The position numbers and the translations under genes were made by a program. This document shows positions 1 through 8,795 of a stretch of 40,236 bases of DNA, piece after piece. This DNA comes from Gnetum montanum (lineage: Eukaryota; Streptophyta; Gnetopsida; Gnetales; Gnetaceae). The notes under the pieces are model-generated. The model searched no databases. It had not been told where the DNA came from and saw nothing but the letters and a program-made list of their open reading frames with translations. The stretch lies in the NCBI GenBank assembly GCA_015680685.1, contig MNCI01037634.1:372383-412618 (forward strand). Direction: 5' to 3'. How positions within the stretch are numbered: the stretch's first letter is position 1; every line of letters begins with the position of its first letter.

Positions 1-58
1 TGGCTAAGTGGCAAAGTTGGTTAGTAGAATTGGTGGAAATTTCAAACCTACCTTACAC

Positions 59-67
59 TATATAAGG
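59..67 (+). promoter_or_regulatory. TATA box of Element A 5' LTR
   Basis: The motif ctatataagg lies about 90 bp upstream of the LTR-borne reading frame. The homologous position in the 3' LTR (6487-6493) reads ctatataatg, which supports a conserved LTR promoter rather than chance AT-richness. Confidence 0.55.
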
Positions 68-153
68 ATATGTGAATTGGTTGAAAATGCATCATTTTTC
101 AATTCAAGGTTTAAGTAAAAAAGAAAGTAAAGTGTTTAAGTGTGAGGTAGAAA

Positions 154-366
154 ATGGTTCTTGGAGCAACAAAAAAGCCTTTTATCCCATATGTTATAGG
201 ATGTTGTCTAGAGCATGTCTTAAGAGTCTATTGTAAGGAAATCACCTGTGGAGCATCTAGTGAAAGCCCTTTGCTACTTTGGCTTTTAGATGATTTTAGA
301 TTTTTCACTGGTGGACTTTCTATACATTTCAATGTGTGGGGTAGCTTCCATGAATGCATCACCTAA
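154..366 (+). pseudogene. LTR-borne reading frame, 5' copy (unknown function)
   Basis: This 70-codon frame begins at ATG inside the 5' LTR of Element A. It aligns almost without gaps, after a short N-terminal difference, with the 90-codon frame at 6555-6827 in the 3' LTR. Shared residues follow the pattern KxPFIPY, CCxEH, RxYxK, GASxxSP, WLxDxFxF, SIHxxVWG. Beyond the stop the similarity seems to continue in acidic residues, so this copy is probably cut short by a nonsense change. I recognise no domain. It could be a small accessory protein, the first exon of a spliced transcript, or a conserved LTR segment that happens to stay open. The two copies differ at many nucleotides while keeping amino-acid pattern, which is why I list it. 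Confidence 0.5.
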
Positions 367-615
367 GTTGAATACCAATGAGAGTCTAGTAAGAATGATT
401 CTTAGGAAGAGGCTTTCATGTCCCAAGACACAGAAGCAACTAGTTGGGAAGACCAAGTTGAGGCTTCAATTAGGCAAGAAGAGCATTTATCACAACTATA
501 ATTACATATGAAATAGTTCATGATATGAGAATCCCTAAAAGAGTTATTTTAACTATTTTGTTCTCACCTACAAAATACTTGTATGAGATTGTGTTTGTAT
601 AGTTTTCTAACTTTT

Positions 616-620
616 ATTAG
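616..620 (+). repeat. Target-site duplication (left) of solo LTR
   Basis: attag directly precedes the TG start of the solo LTR and is repeated at 1457-1461 directly after its CA end. A 5-bp duplication is usual for plant LTR retrotransposons. Confidence 0.9.
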
Positions 621-627
621 TGATGAG

Positions 628-716
628 TCGCGATATCAAGACTACGATATCAGATCCGCGATATCGGGTCTGCAATATCGAAGCATGCCAAGCGATATCG
701 GACACCTGATGTCGAA
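628..716 (+). repeat. GATATC palindrome array in solo-LTR U3
   Basis: Five copies of a cGATATCg-like core, one reduced to aATATCg, plus a degenerate tgatgtcg occur at about 15-20 bp spacing just upstream of the TATA box. The core is a perfect palindrome and could bind a dimeric factor. The position suggests an enhancer-type array. Confidence 0.8.
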
Positions 717-731
717 ACCTATCTCATTGCC

Positions 732-740
732 TATAAATAA
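732..740 (+). promoter_or_regulatory. TATA box of solo LTR
   Basis: The sequence cctataaataag follows the GATATC array and precedes the R region. An AATAAA polyadenylation signal at 895-900 lies about 160 bp further on. Element C has the same arrangement (TATA 30600-30607, AATAAA 30775-30780). Confidence 0.75.
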
Positions 741-1456
741 GAGACTGGGGCACTTGGTTTGGCAGTTAGTTTTCTTAGTCCCTTAGTGAACTCTTGCAAT
801 TTTTCCTTTCCAGAGTTAGAATTATTTCTGTGTCCATAGTAGGAGTCATAAAGTGAATGGTTCTTTATTCAAACATTGTGTCCTTGTGACCAGAAATAAA
901 GATGAACTTTGTGATAAACCTTACAACATTTAGAATAGTTTAATTATATCATTCGAATGTTATTTAATGTTATTTACTACCCTCATTAGTTAATTAATGT
1001 TATTTCTCTTGACTCATTAATTATCAAGAATTAGCACACTCAGTATGACCACTTCAAGCATACGTGGGAACACTTGGTAACTCAGTAACGACTAGCATTT
1101 GGTAATCCCAGTAGTGTTACATTGGTTTAGAATGTGTCTGGAGAGTGGGAATGAATGCTGGTGTTAGGAGTAGTTAGAGAATAGTTAATTGGTTAAATCA
1201 AATTAGTTATTAAATTATTTCATTTCTCCCCTTAAGCACCAGGAACATAAAACATAAAAAAGCATAAAAATCATATACCTCAAGTTTACTTAACCATAAA
1301 ATCATGCCTTACAAGTAAGCTTGGGAAGACAACAATCGCATAACCCATCCTTGTTCTATGTAAGTGCATAAGCACTTAATCCTTGGAGTTTGATTGGATC
1401 ATGCGTAAACGCTCGTATTCGTATGGTTGGGTGTAGGGGTACCTCGCTGGTCATCA

Positions 1457-1461
1457 ATTAG
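1457..1461 (+). repeat. Target-site duplication (right) of solo LTR
   Basis: attag directly follows the CA end of the solo LTR and matches 616-620 exactly. Confidence 0.9.
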
Positions 1462-1797
1462 GAATAAGGTTTTTATTTTATCAAACCTTAAGTTTCATGA
1501 AAGTTTTTCTCAAAAAAGATTTTTGTTTTTATGTAAAAAGAAAGATTTTCAATAAAGTCTATGTTTTTAGCTAAAGTGTAAAAAGGGACATATGAAATGT
1601 TGACACATTTTAGCCATCTTATGGAGTAAAATTTATAAATTAATGTTTGGGTTTTATTAAAACCCAAATGTTATTTGTAAATGCAAGATAGCATACAAGT
1701 AGAAAAAGACAAAAGTCCATTGGAGTTTGGTTGCCTTCTCTGTAAAATGGATGTATATTGACATGTTAATGAACAAGTAGGGTGTCTACTTTCACAA

Positions 1798-1812
1798 TGG
1801 TGGAGCTTGGTT
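1798..1812 (+). other. Possible decayed primer-binding site of Element A
   Basis: tggtggagcttgg follows cttcacaa. It resembles the initiator-Met PBS tggtatcagagc with three internal bases lost, and it lies where the 5' LTR should end. The match is weak. Confidence 0.3.
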
Positions 1813-2936
1813 TTAATGTTGATTTCTCATTATTATGAGTTAAAGTTTTTGAAAGGAGAAGAATAGTAATATTATAGTTACTTATTCAAGTGAAATGACT
1901 AAGTGGTAGATAGTAGAGGTACCTTAATCATTCACCTTTGTTTGAAGTTTTGAAAGATGAATATGCCTTTTGAAAGTTGAAATATGATGAATTTAGGAGA
2001 TACTATGAGTAATATGAGCAATAAGAAAAATGTTATAGAGTTACAAAACATGGAATGCTACTAAATTTCCCAAATTACCATATCTACACAAGAGTTTTAA
2101 TTATACGCTATCCATTGTGTACACTTTGGAAATTTAATAGCAGGGGAGTGTAGAGCTTAACAAAAAGCCTTTCCAAATTCACAAATATTTGTGAAAAATC
2201 ATGAGAGCATCATTCAGTATTTTCAAGACAAATAACAAAAACTCAGGCTATCACCACCAATAACAATTGCATCCTAGAGAAAAAGCAAAATCAGTGGAAC
2301 CCATCAAAAGCAGAAGAAATAAACGATGGATATTCAAACATGAATAAAAATTTAGAGGCCTAGACTTAGGCATAGGGCACTATAATCCATGAACGAGCCA
2401 CAACACCCAAATGATATTTGTTTCAGGGTTCAAAATAGTGTTAGGGCCAGCAGAGACAACGTCAAATTCTACACTAGAGACGAAGTTTAAAAAAACATCA
2501 ATCTAGACTTCAAATATGAAGAAACATGTAGTTTCTCTTGACTAAATCAAGTTAGAACCCAACAATGATGCCAACAATGATGCCTACAGCTTAGGCAAAG
2601 TCATTATTAATAGTAGTTACGGTAGCAACGCGACATTGAAGGCGACGACGGTGCAACTGCAAGACTCCACTATGAAGGGTTGGACAACATCTATTTTTGC
2701 TTGGAGAAAATAACATTAGGGTTGAGGTGAGACATAGCAAATGGCAGGTTTTCTCCAAATGCGAGAAGAGGGGGACGCGATGCATGGTATCGAGGCCATG
2801 AGACATAAACATACATCATAATGTTTACACATTTTGTATAAACGTGTTGATGGGCACAACAATAAGGTTAGAAGGCCTTAATAATATTTTTTAAAAAATT
2901 ATATATATTGTAGTACTTTAAAGTGGGTAGGGCTTA
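1813..2936. other. No gene seen; leader/gag region of Element A with foreign insert
   Basis: This stretch should hold the leader and gag of Element A, but I find no gag motif in any frame. Around 2617-2812 the composition changes: CpG-containing words such as aacgcgac and cgacgacgg cluster where the neighbours have almost none. The segment ends in a Copia-type LTR end plus PBS (2784/2785). I read it as an inserted Copia LTR fragment whose left end I cannot place. Confidence 0.4.
2785..2799 (+). other. Copia-type primer-binding site next to an LTR CA end
   Basis: tggtatcgaggccat follows gatgca directly. The usual initiator-Met PBS is tggtatcagagccat, so this site differs by a few bases. A CA immediately before it fits an LTR end. 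No Copia gag follows, so this is a fragment. Confidence 0.45.
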
Positions 2937-3130
2937 TGGATTAGGAAAGAAAGATTTATGAATGTATGGTAAGTCTAACTTTATTTTTTTTAAATTACAT
3001 AGGAAAATTTTCAAAGCTATATATTTATCTTTCCCATGTATGGATTAAGAAAGAAAAGATTTATGAATAGTATTGGATAAAGATGATTCTTAGAAAATTT
3101 TCGAAGCTATATATTTATCTTTCCTATGTA
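2937..3130 (+). repeat. Tandem duplication, 104 + 90 bp
   Basis: 2937-3040 and 3041-3130 both start tggatta, share gatttatgaat, and end with aattttc(a/g)aagctatatatttatctttcc(c/t)atgta. The middle of the unit is diverged. It lies just upstream of the RNase H-like domain and probably duplicated part of the coding region that encodes its N-terminal side. Confidence 0.8.
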
Positions 3131-3420
3131 CAAATCATAAGGCTAAATACAAAGCCTGTGTATTGGAATTAGAAAAGCTCTAGAAAAAGGGATTAAAAAA
3201 TTATAATTAAAGGAGATTCAAAGCTTATTTGTGAACAGGTTAAAGGTGAATATGCAGTAAAAAGTTCATTCTTAAGGTCATATAAACAATTTTTCTATGA
3301 TTTATTAGACTAGTTCCAGAAATATGAAATAAAGCATATATGTAGAGAAGATAACCAGTTAGCAAATGAGTTGATAGTAGCAACCTCAACTTTGGATTTG
3401 GCAAAAATTACCAAATATAA
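3131..3420 (+). pseudogene. RNase H-like domain upstream of RT (Element A)
   Basis: In two frames joined by one indel near 3200 the translation reads KAKYKACVLELEKL, then IIKGDSKLICEQVKGEYAVK, then a stretch ending REDNQLANELIVATST. This follows the plant retroelement second RNase H (archaeal-type): a central glutamate in the YKACxLELE helix, the GDSxLI aspartate, VKGEY, and a C-terminal RxxNxLANxL block. Family members often have a further Asp where this copy has Asn. Several stops (TAG, TAA) interrupt it. The segment that follows (3421-3700) resembles the linker such polyproteins have before the pre-RT region. It would remove RNA from RNA-DNA hybrids during reverse transcription but is inactive here. 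Confidence 0.7.
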
Positions 3421-4665
3421 AAATCAAAGTTGAAAATTAGCCTTCAATCTCAAATAACATAGAATATTTCCAAGTGCGTAAAGATGATGATCAACTACTT
3501 AGGTTCTTAAGAAATAAAGATGAATTTAAGAATACATTTATGTCCAAAACAAAAGTTCCACGATAGCTTAGACAAAATTTTCTTCCCATGAAGGTAGTTA
3601 ACTATGAGCGTGAGTTCAACAAAAAGCTACTTAAGGGGATAGGTCCAAAATTTAGAATATCGGGCTTATGAAATACTAAACCTTAGATCCACAGAGAAGC
3701 CAAAAATGTTAAATATTACAAAAGGAAATGATCCAAATTTCAAAAAAAAGTTGTTATCTTTGTTAAAGAACAATATGGATAATTTTGCATGGTCTTATAG
3801 TGACATTATAACATTTAGACTAGATGTAATGACTCACAAGATTTCATTAATTAAAGATTGTAGGGTAGTAAGACAGAAGCAAAGGAAGTTTAACCCATGA
3901 TTTGAACTAGCCATGGAAGTTGAAATGAAAAAGCTATTATAAGCCAAAATCATATACCTTATTCATTATTTAGTTTGATTAGCTAATCCCTTGCCTTTGA
4001 GTAAGAAGAATGGTGACATCAAGCTATGTGTTGATTTCAGAAATTTGAATGAAGCTTCACAAAAAGAAAAATATCCACTCCCTAGAATAGATGAAATGTT
4101 AATCAAAGTTTTTGGATGTTAAGTATACTCTTTTCTGGATAGTTTTTGAGGGTATAATCAAGTTATGTTTGATAAAAATGATCAATATGAGACATATTTC
4201 ATTACAAAATGGGGAGCTTTTGCTTATAGAATAGTGCTATTTGGATTATCAAATGCTAGAGCCACTTTCTAGAGAGCTATGGATATAGCTTTTAAAGGAT
4301 TAATAGGAAAGTTTATTACAATTTATTTAGATTACATTTTTATTTACTCATAGAAAAACGAAGATCATATTAGTCACATTTAGCAGATCTTTAATAGATG
4401 TTAGGATTATGGTATTTTTTTAAATCTTAAGAAGAACATTTTTGGGATAATGTCTGGGAGCCTAGTAGAACATATATTCTACAAGAAAGGTATAGTGATA
4501 GATAATGCTAGGATCCAAGTTATTCAAAATTTTGAGCATTCGATAAAAAAAATGTCCCTTAGATTCTTCTTTGGAAAAATAAATTTCATTAAGAAGTTTA
4601 TACCAAGATTTACTAAGATCACCAAACCTTTAATACACATGCTCAAGAAGGATGTTTAGGTTGAG
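3421..4665 (+). pseudogene. Ty3/gypsy reverse transcriptase (Element A), broken
   Basis: The pre-RT stretch at 3706-3900 reads like gypsy polyproteins (NNMDNFAWSYSD, then HKISLIKDCRVVRQKQRK). RT follows: NPLPLSKKNGDIKLCVDFRN near 3985-4050, YPLPRIDEML, FLDSFxGYNQV, FAYRIVLFGLSNARATF, then IYLDYIFIYS near 4322-4352, where the usual YxDD catalytic motif is YLDY, so the second Asp is lost. HISHIxQIFN and the LxNLKKNIFG palm end follow. The frame is kept over most of its length but has at least eight stops, mostly TAG. The polymerase copied element RNA into cDNA in virus-like particles; this copy cannot work. Confidence 0.9.
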
Positions 4666-5050
4666 AAGACACCCGAATTAGATAAAGCATTAGTAGAAAT
4701 TAAAAAGGCTATCTAGGAAGCTCCATATTTAGCTAAACCTAAATTAAAAGAAGACCTTTGGCTATACTTCTACTGATTTGATTGTTGCAATTTTAACTCA
4801 AAAAAAGAATGATCAAGACAAACTAATCGAATTCATTGGTTATCAACTTAAATGTTTTGAGTTAAATTATTCAAGTTTGAAAAAATAGGCATATGTTATC
4901 ATTAAAGCATTAATGCATTTTAAATATTATTTAAAAATAATTTTGGTTCATGTCATGATAACGAAACCTGTTGTTAAGTAATTTTTAGCTTAAAAGGAAA
5001 TTGGGTTGAGAAACTGAAATTGCTTTATTAAGCTTCAACAATTTAGATTT
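4666..5050 (+). pseudogene. Ty3/gypsy RNase H (Element A), broken
   Basis: After RT the tether (EKTPELDKALVEIKKAI) leads into RNase H. A frameshift near 4750 moves the reading frame, then YTSTDLIVAILTQKKNDQDK, ELNYSSLKK, AYVIIKALMHFKYYL and TKPVV give the standard gypsy RNase H order, with the first Asp in TSTD and a position equivalent to ELxAV changed to AYVII. It ends near LQQFRFLLE. Three to four stops break it. Confidence 0.8.
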
Positions 5051-6350
5051 TTGTTAGAATTATGCAAAATAGTGAAAGGAATGAGATTAACCAAATTAAT
5101 GATGAAAGAATCTAAAATTTATGTGTTAATTTCCCATAGTGGAAATTGGTATGATGAAAATTTAGAGTTATTTGATTCAAGGAAATTCCCAAATAATTTG
5201 ATAATGATCCAAACTAGAGCTTTTTTTAAGAAGAGAAATAAGTTCTTGGTAAAAGATGGGATCTTATATAATAAGGATTTTTGAGGAGTTTTATTAGAAT
5301 GTATTAGGAACAATAAGATTGAGCTTCTCTTGGACCAATTTCATGATCACACACATTTATTTTATGATTCTCTTAAATCTACTATGTAGCACATATTGCA
5401 TTATGGATTTTATTGGCCGAGCATCTATCAAAATCTTATCTTGAAGATTTAACGTTGTTACATATGTCAAATTCATGGGCCAAAAATCAAGAAAGCTAGT
5501 GCTCCTCTCAAAATAGTAATTGCAGAAAGGCCATTTCAGGAATGGGGTATAGATTTTATCAGAATGATTACTCCTTGAAAAGCTAGACATAAATTTATAC
5601 TTACTGACACTATGAAGAAGAGTTTAGTGTCAGATGTAATAAGATTTCTTGAAGATCATATCTTAAGTCATTTTGGTATGCTTGAAGTATTAGTGTCAGA
5701 TAATGATGCTACATTTTAGTCTAAAGAATTTATAAGCTAGGCTTTTGAAACCTCATCAAATTATTATCCTTAAGAAAATAGGTTAGCTGAATCTCCAAAT
5801 AAGAAGCTTATTTTCTATATAAAAAGATTAATGGAAGGGGATTCAAAAAACTAGCATAATTATCTAAGATTTTCTTTATGAACATATCACATAAAAATTA
5901 AGAGATCTATAGGCACCTCACCCTATAAACTAGTCTATGGAATGGTTACAAGAATTACTAAAAAAATAATAACATCAGCATTAGAGTTCATTCAGAAGTA
6001 TAGCAGAAAAACATATAAAGATAAAAGCCTAATGTCTCTACCTATCAAAAGGAAAGATGAAATTGATAAACCTAGAGATATTCTATTGATAAATGCATTG
6101 CAAACCAAAAGATGATTTGATAGAAATGATTTAAAAAGGACATTTAGAGTAGGTGACTTGGTATTACTCTTGAATATAAGAAGAAAAGTGATTGAAACAA
6201 GTTTTCTACCAAGTGGAAGGGCTTGTTCGTCATTAGGAAAAAGGTGCTAGATAACACCTAGAAGTTGTGCATGATGGATGGGACCAGATTAAAGTTTCCA
6301 TTTAATGCCATCCATCTCAAGCACTACTTTGGGAAATTGCCCAATGCTTG
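5051..6350 (+). pseudogene. Ty3/gypsy integrase (Element A), broken
   Basis: The linker at 5051-5284 ends with DGILYNKDF. The zinc-binding part follows with His residues in LLDQFHDHTH, then YGFYWPSIYQNL and CYICQIHG. The catalytic core has all three acidic residues visible: Asp in ERPFQEWGIDFI (about 5530-5565), Asp in VSDNDATF (about 5693-5716) and Glu in NRLAESPNKKL (about 5778-5810). GTSPYKLVYG and a C-terminal part with RVGDLVLLLN and PFNAIHLKHYF end it near 6350, which is the usual end of gypsy pol. No chromodomain is seen. Seven or more stops and at least one frameshift inactivate it. It would have inserted the cDNA into host DNA. Confidence 0.9.
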
Positions 6351-6486
6351 ACAAAACTAAGAAAAATCAAATAATGTAAATATGTAAATAGTGATTCATG
6401 TTCAGGTTAATAAATAGATTTAGCAAAATTTTAGCAAGCATCTAAGCTAGTTGTTATAGTGGTGGGAAATTTTCAAGAACATAGGC

Positions 6487-6493
6487 TATATAA
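6487..6493 (+). promoter_or_regulatory. TATA box of Element A 3' LTR
   Basis: ggctatataatg occupies the same place as ctatataagg at 59-67 in the 5' LTR, about 70 bp before the LTR-borne ATG. Confidence 0.5.
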
Positions 6494-6554
6494 TGAAGTA
6501 TGGCTAATCCTCCATTAGCTAAGAAAATCTTGAGTTAAAAGCATTTTTAGGGAA

Positions 6555-6827
6555 ATGGTGAAGACAAGACCTTTCATCCCGTATTTATCTAGATGTTGTC
6601 CTGAACACACCATGAGGGCCTACTATAAAGCTTCAAGCTATGGAGCTTCATACACTAGTCCCTATATGACATGGTTGGCAGATGAATTTTCTTTTATGAC
6701 AAATGACCATTCCATTCATGCTCATGTTTGGGGTGATTACTATCAATGTTTAGGAATTACAAGGCTAGTTGATAATGATGTGAATTTGAATAATTTAGAT
6801 TCATATGAAGAAGTCTTTGTCTTGTAA
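6555..6827 (+). CDS. LTR-borne 90-codon reading frame, 3' copy (unknown function)
   Basis: This frame is open from ATG for 90 codons inside the 3' LTR of Element A. It starts MVKTRPFIPYLSRCC and contains GASYTSPYMTWLADEF, SIHAHVWGDYYQC and an acidic end (NLDSYEEVF). Past the TAA the same frame continues with a long charged stretch (about 6831-7070) rich in Glu, Lys, Ser and Asn, so the ancestral protein may have been around 170 residues with this stop being a decay change. The 5' LTR copy (154-366) keeps the same residue pattern. No signal peptide, membrane segment or known motif is visible. The start is the first ATG after the TATA box. Confidence 0.5.
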   Translation: MVKTRPFIPYLSRCCPEHTMRAYYKASSYGASYTSPYMTWLADEFSFMTNDHSIHAHVWGDYYQCLGITRLVDNDVNLNNLDSYEEVFVL

Positions 6828-7524
6828 GCCATTGACTCGCCAAGCCAAGAGAACAGTCAAGGACAGAGCTCACATTTACATCAATCTGAAGGAAAGGAGA
6901 AGAAGATCTTCTCAAGCCTATTTATTAAAAAGGCAATTGAAGAAAGTAGCAGAATGACTATAGCTAGGGAGAAAACTCTGAATCTTGAAAATGAAAAGGC
7001 TTCTGAAAATGACAAAGCTTCTAACAGGAAGGTCATAAGAAAGATCATGATGATTGTTTTCTTTCTACCACTTAACTAGTTCCAATATAGCTAGGCATAT
7101 ATACATATTTTGCATAACATTTCGGATGCATGCAGTTTTTATACTATCGAGCCTTAAGCTTGATTATACTTTCCCCCAAAAAATATTTTCTTTCAAGCGA
7201 AGTATCATTGTATATTGATTCATTAGAATAAATCAAAGTTTCATGTTCCAAGAGTTTAGCATGATGATCTTTAAAAAGAAGAAAAAAAATGAGGGCAAGA
7301 AAAGTTATCACATTTTGGTCATTTAATGGAGCAAGGCTTAAGCTAGTTGAGCTAAAATATAGGAATTGCATGTTGACCTTTTGGTATGTCAAAAACTTAG
7401 AGCAAATGGAGAATATAGAATGTGTATGTGCGATTGTAATTTTGTAGAACCATGAAAGAGTATAATGAGTAAGTACTTCAAAAGGAGATCGAAGACTTTA
7501 GAATAAGAGTTGAATTAGAACGAG

Positions 7525-7529
7525 ATCCA
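7525..7529 (+). repeat. Target-site duplication (left) of Copia solo LTR
   Basis: atcca directly precedes TGTTGAG at 7530 and is found again at 28093-28097, directly after the CA end of the same LTR, 20.5 kb away. Confidence 0.8.
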
Positions 7530-7883
7530 TGTTGAGATGTCAAAACAAAGACTAAGTGAACAAGATGAGAGCATGGATGGAAATGGAGTCTATGAACCAA
7601 ACAAAGATGTTTTGAGGATTGCCAAGATGCCAAAATGACAAAGGAATGCTTTAGAAATCAAAATGATCCAACAAAGTAGATGTCTCACAAAAATAGTAGA
7701 CATCTATCTTGGAGAATAGACATCTCACTATAGATGTCTTCACTTTTGGGTAGATGTCTCTGTTGCATTGAGGATAGTTTCAATTAGATGTCTCATCCTC
7801 AAAGTAGTCATCTATACTAGTTGTTTAATAGTTGTTGCATGAATCTCAAGGAGTATTTGGAAAATCAAAGGGTATAATACTAT
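7530..7883 (+). mobile_element. Copia solo LTR, left part (split)
   Basis: This is the first 354 bp of a Copia LTR, beginning TGTTGAGATG. It is cut at 7883 by the giant minus-strand element and resumes at 27512, giving about 935 bp in total. A U3 array of AGATGTCT palindromes (7676-7814) and the R-U5 style of the right part recall SIRE/Maximus-type LTRs. That lineage assignment rests on remembered family features. Confidence 0.78.
7676..7814 (+). repeat. AGATGTCT/AGACATCT motif array in Copia U3
   Basis: At least seven copies of gtAGATGTCTc or its reverse complement AGACATCTa occur at irregular 15-30 bp spacing, in both orientations. Each pair can form a hairpin. A similar array sits in the U3 of the solo gypsy LTR with a different core. 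Confidence 0.8.
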
Positions 7884-8613
7884 TGCAACTAAAAAAATAT
7901 ATCATTGGAAAACTGATAGATTTAGTGCAGCAGCCTCAACCCCAAATCCCCAAGGCCTCCAAAGAAAATGGGATTTGAGGTACCCTAGATGGTTCAGTAG
8001 ATCACCCAAGGACTTATGAAATGCAAAATGGTGAATTAAAAAAATAAAATGCAAAAATTATAGATATGTAAAATAGAAAGAAAATGTAGATTGCACATAA
8101 AAATGAAACTTTAAAACTTTATTAAAATAATAAATAATGAGTTTCAGAAATGTGTACAAGAAATGCCTGTGAGAGAGCAAAGGGGGTTTCACTAGAGTAG
8201 GAGTTCAAAGCCTGTTAAAGTTGATATAATTTTCTCCACAATCTAGGCACTAAGCAACTCCTAATGTTGTTAAACCTTCTAAGCTAAAACTTCAGATTTG
8301 CAACTTGGGTTACTACTATGTGGTAAGAAACATAACAGATTTGGTTGCTAGATTACTCTACCCTAGGGGTTGGAAATCCCAGAAATGCAGTGTTGACATC
8401 AAAAATCCACAAGTCTCGGGGGGTGGGGTGGGGGTGTGGGGTTGCAAAGGGGGTAACATGGCTACAAGGGTTCCACGTTGGGAGGCTCCAAGAAGCTGTG
8501 TTTCTGCAAGGTTGCAAAAGCTATTGGAAGACAAAATTGGTACATGTTTGGAAATGCTGTAGTGTGGAATTACCAAAAAATCATGGAACCTATAAATAGT
8601 GTTGGGGTTTTGG

Positions 8614-8620
8614 TTTTATA
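8614..8620 (-). promoter_or_regulatory. Candidate TATA box, giant-element 3' LTR
   Basis: The plus strand reads ggttttggttttatagg, giving TATAAAA on the minus strand. The other LTR has the same sequence at 26787-26793. It lies in mid-LTR, a normal position for a U3/R border. Confidence 0.45.
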
Positions 8621-8778
8621 GGTTTTGGACCATGATTTTTGACTAGGTCACCTTGATAGATTGGCTACAAATTTCTACCTTGTATAGAAGAGATGAATGC
8701 CTAAATTTGGGGGGTTACCATATATGGTAAGTGCTTAACCCCCATGACCATTTTGTTTACTATAAATAGTCATGAAGA

Positions 8779-8795
8779 GGGGGGGGGGGGGGGGN
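8779..8795. other. Poly-G run ending in N; likely assembly defect
   Basis: Sixteen G bases are followed by one N. The partner LTR has about 60 bp of ordinary sequence at this place (after the tactataaatagt at 26930-26943). Either the G run is a sequencing artefact at a collapsed gap or it is a real slippage tract. Confidence 0.7.

Larger units (their letters stand above)
621..1456 (+). mobile_element. Solo LTR, Ty3/gypsy family related to Element C
   Basis: This 836-bp LTR begins TGATGAG and ends TCATCA, flanked by the exact 5-bp repeat attag. There is no internal region, so it is a solo LTR left by LTR-LTR recombination. It sits inside the 5' LTR of Element A and is therefore younger than it. 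From about 1040 to 1450 it is clearly homologous to 30955-31355 of the Element C LTR (R-U5). The U3 parts (628-720 against 30404-30590) are unrelated in sequence. It has a TATA box (732-740) and an AATAAA (895-900) at positions equivalent to those of Element C. Confidence 0.93.
1..1796 (+). repeat. Element A 5' LTR, truncated and interrupted
   Basis: This is the window-truncated left LTR of Element A, interrupted by the solo LTR at 621-1456. Positions 20-620 align by eye with about 6440-7080, and 1457-1640 aligns with about 7130-7345. It would end at a CA just before a possible primer-binding site at 1798. Divergence from the 3' copy is high, with many substitutions and indels, so the insertion is old. 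Confidence 0.65.
1..7420 (+). mobile_element. Element A: decayed Ty3/gypsy LTR retrotransposon
   Basis: Two related LTR-like blocks (from the window start to about 1.8 kb, and about 6.43 to 7.4 kb) enclose pol remnants in the order RNase H-like, pre-RT, RT, RNase H, integrase, all on the + strand. The blocks share a TATA box, a reading frame of 70-90 codons and scattered U5 stretches (for example around 1465-1510 against 7135-7190, and 1600-1640 against 7305-7345). No gag is recognisable between 1.8 and 3.1 kb, so it is deleted or decayed beyond sight. The 5' end lies outside the window and the outer end of the 3' LTR is not resolved. The order of an RNase H-like domain before RT resembles plant Ty3/gypsy polyproteins that carry an extra RNase H upstream of RT. 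I know that arrangement from memory of the family and have not tested it here. Confidence 0.8.
6430..7420 (+). repeat. Element A 3' LTR (limits approximate)
   Basis: This block follows the pol end and aligns with the 5' LTR through the TATA box, the reading frame and parts of U5. The start is placed in the non-coding stretch after pol. The right end is not resolved, because the last 100 bp no longer align clearly with the 5' copy. Confidence 0.55.

Noticed and set aside
2591-2812. 73-codon minus-strand frame in the CpG-rich segment
   Set aside because: No motif; the segment looks like the end of an LTR, and the frame runs across the PBS.
8305-8599. Three overlapping frames of 72-85 codons in the left LTR of the giant element
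   Set aside because: They overlap on both strands and the frame is not kept in the right LTR, which has indels at this place.
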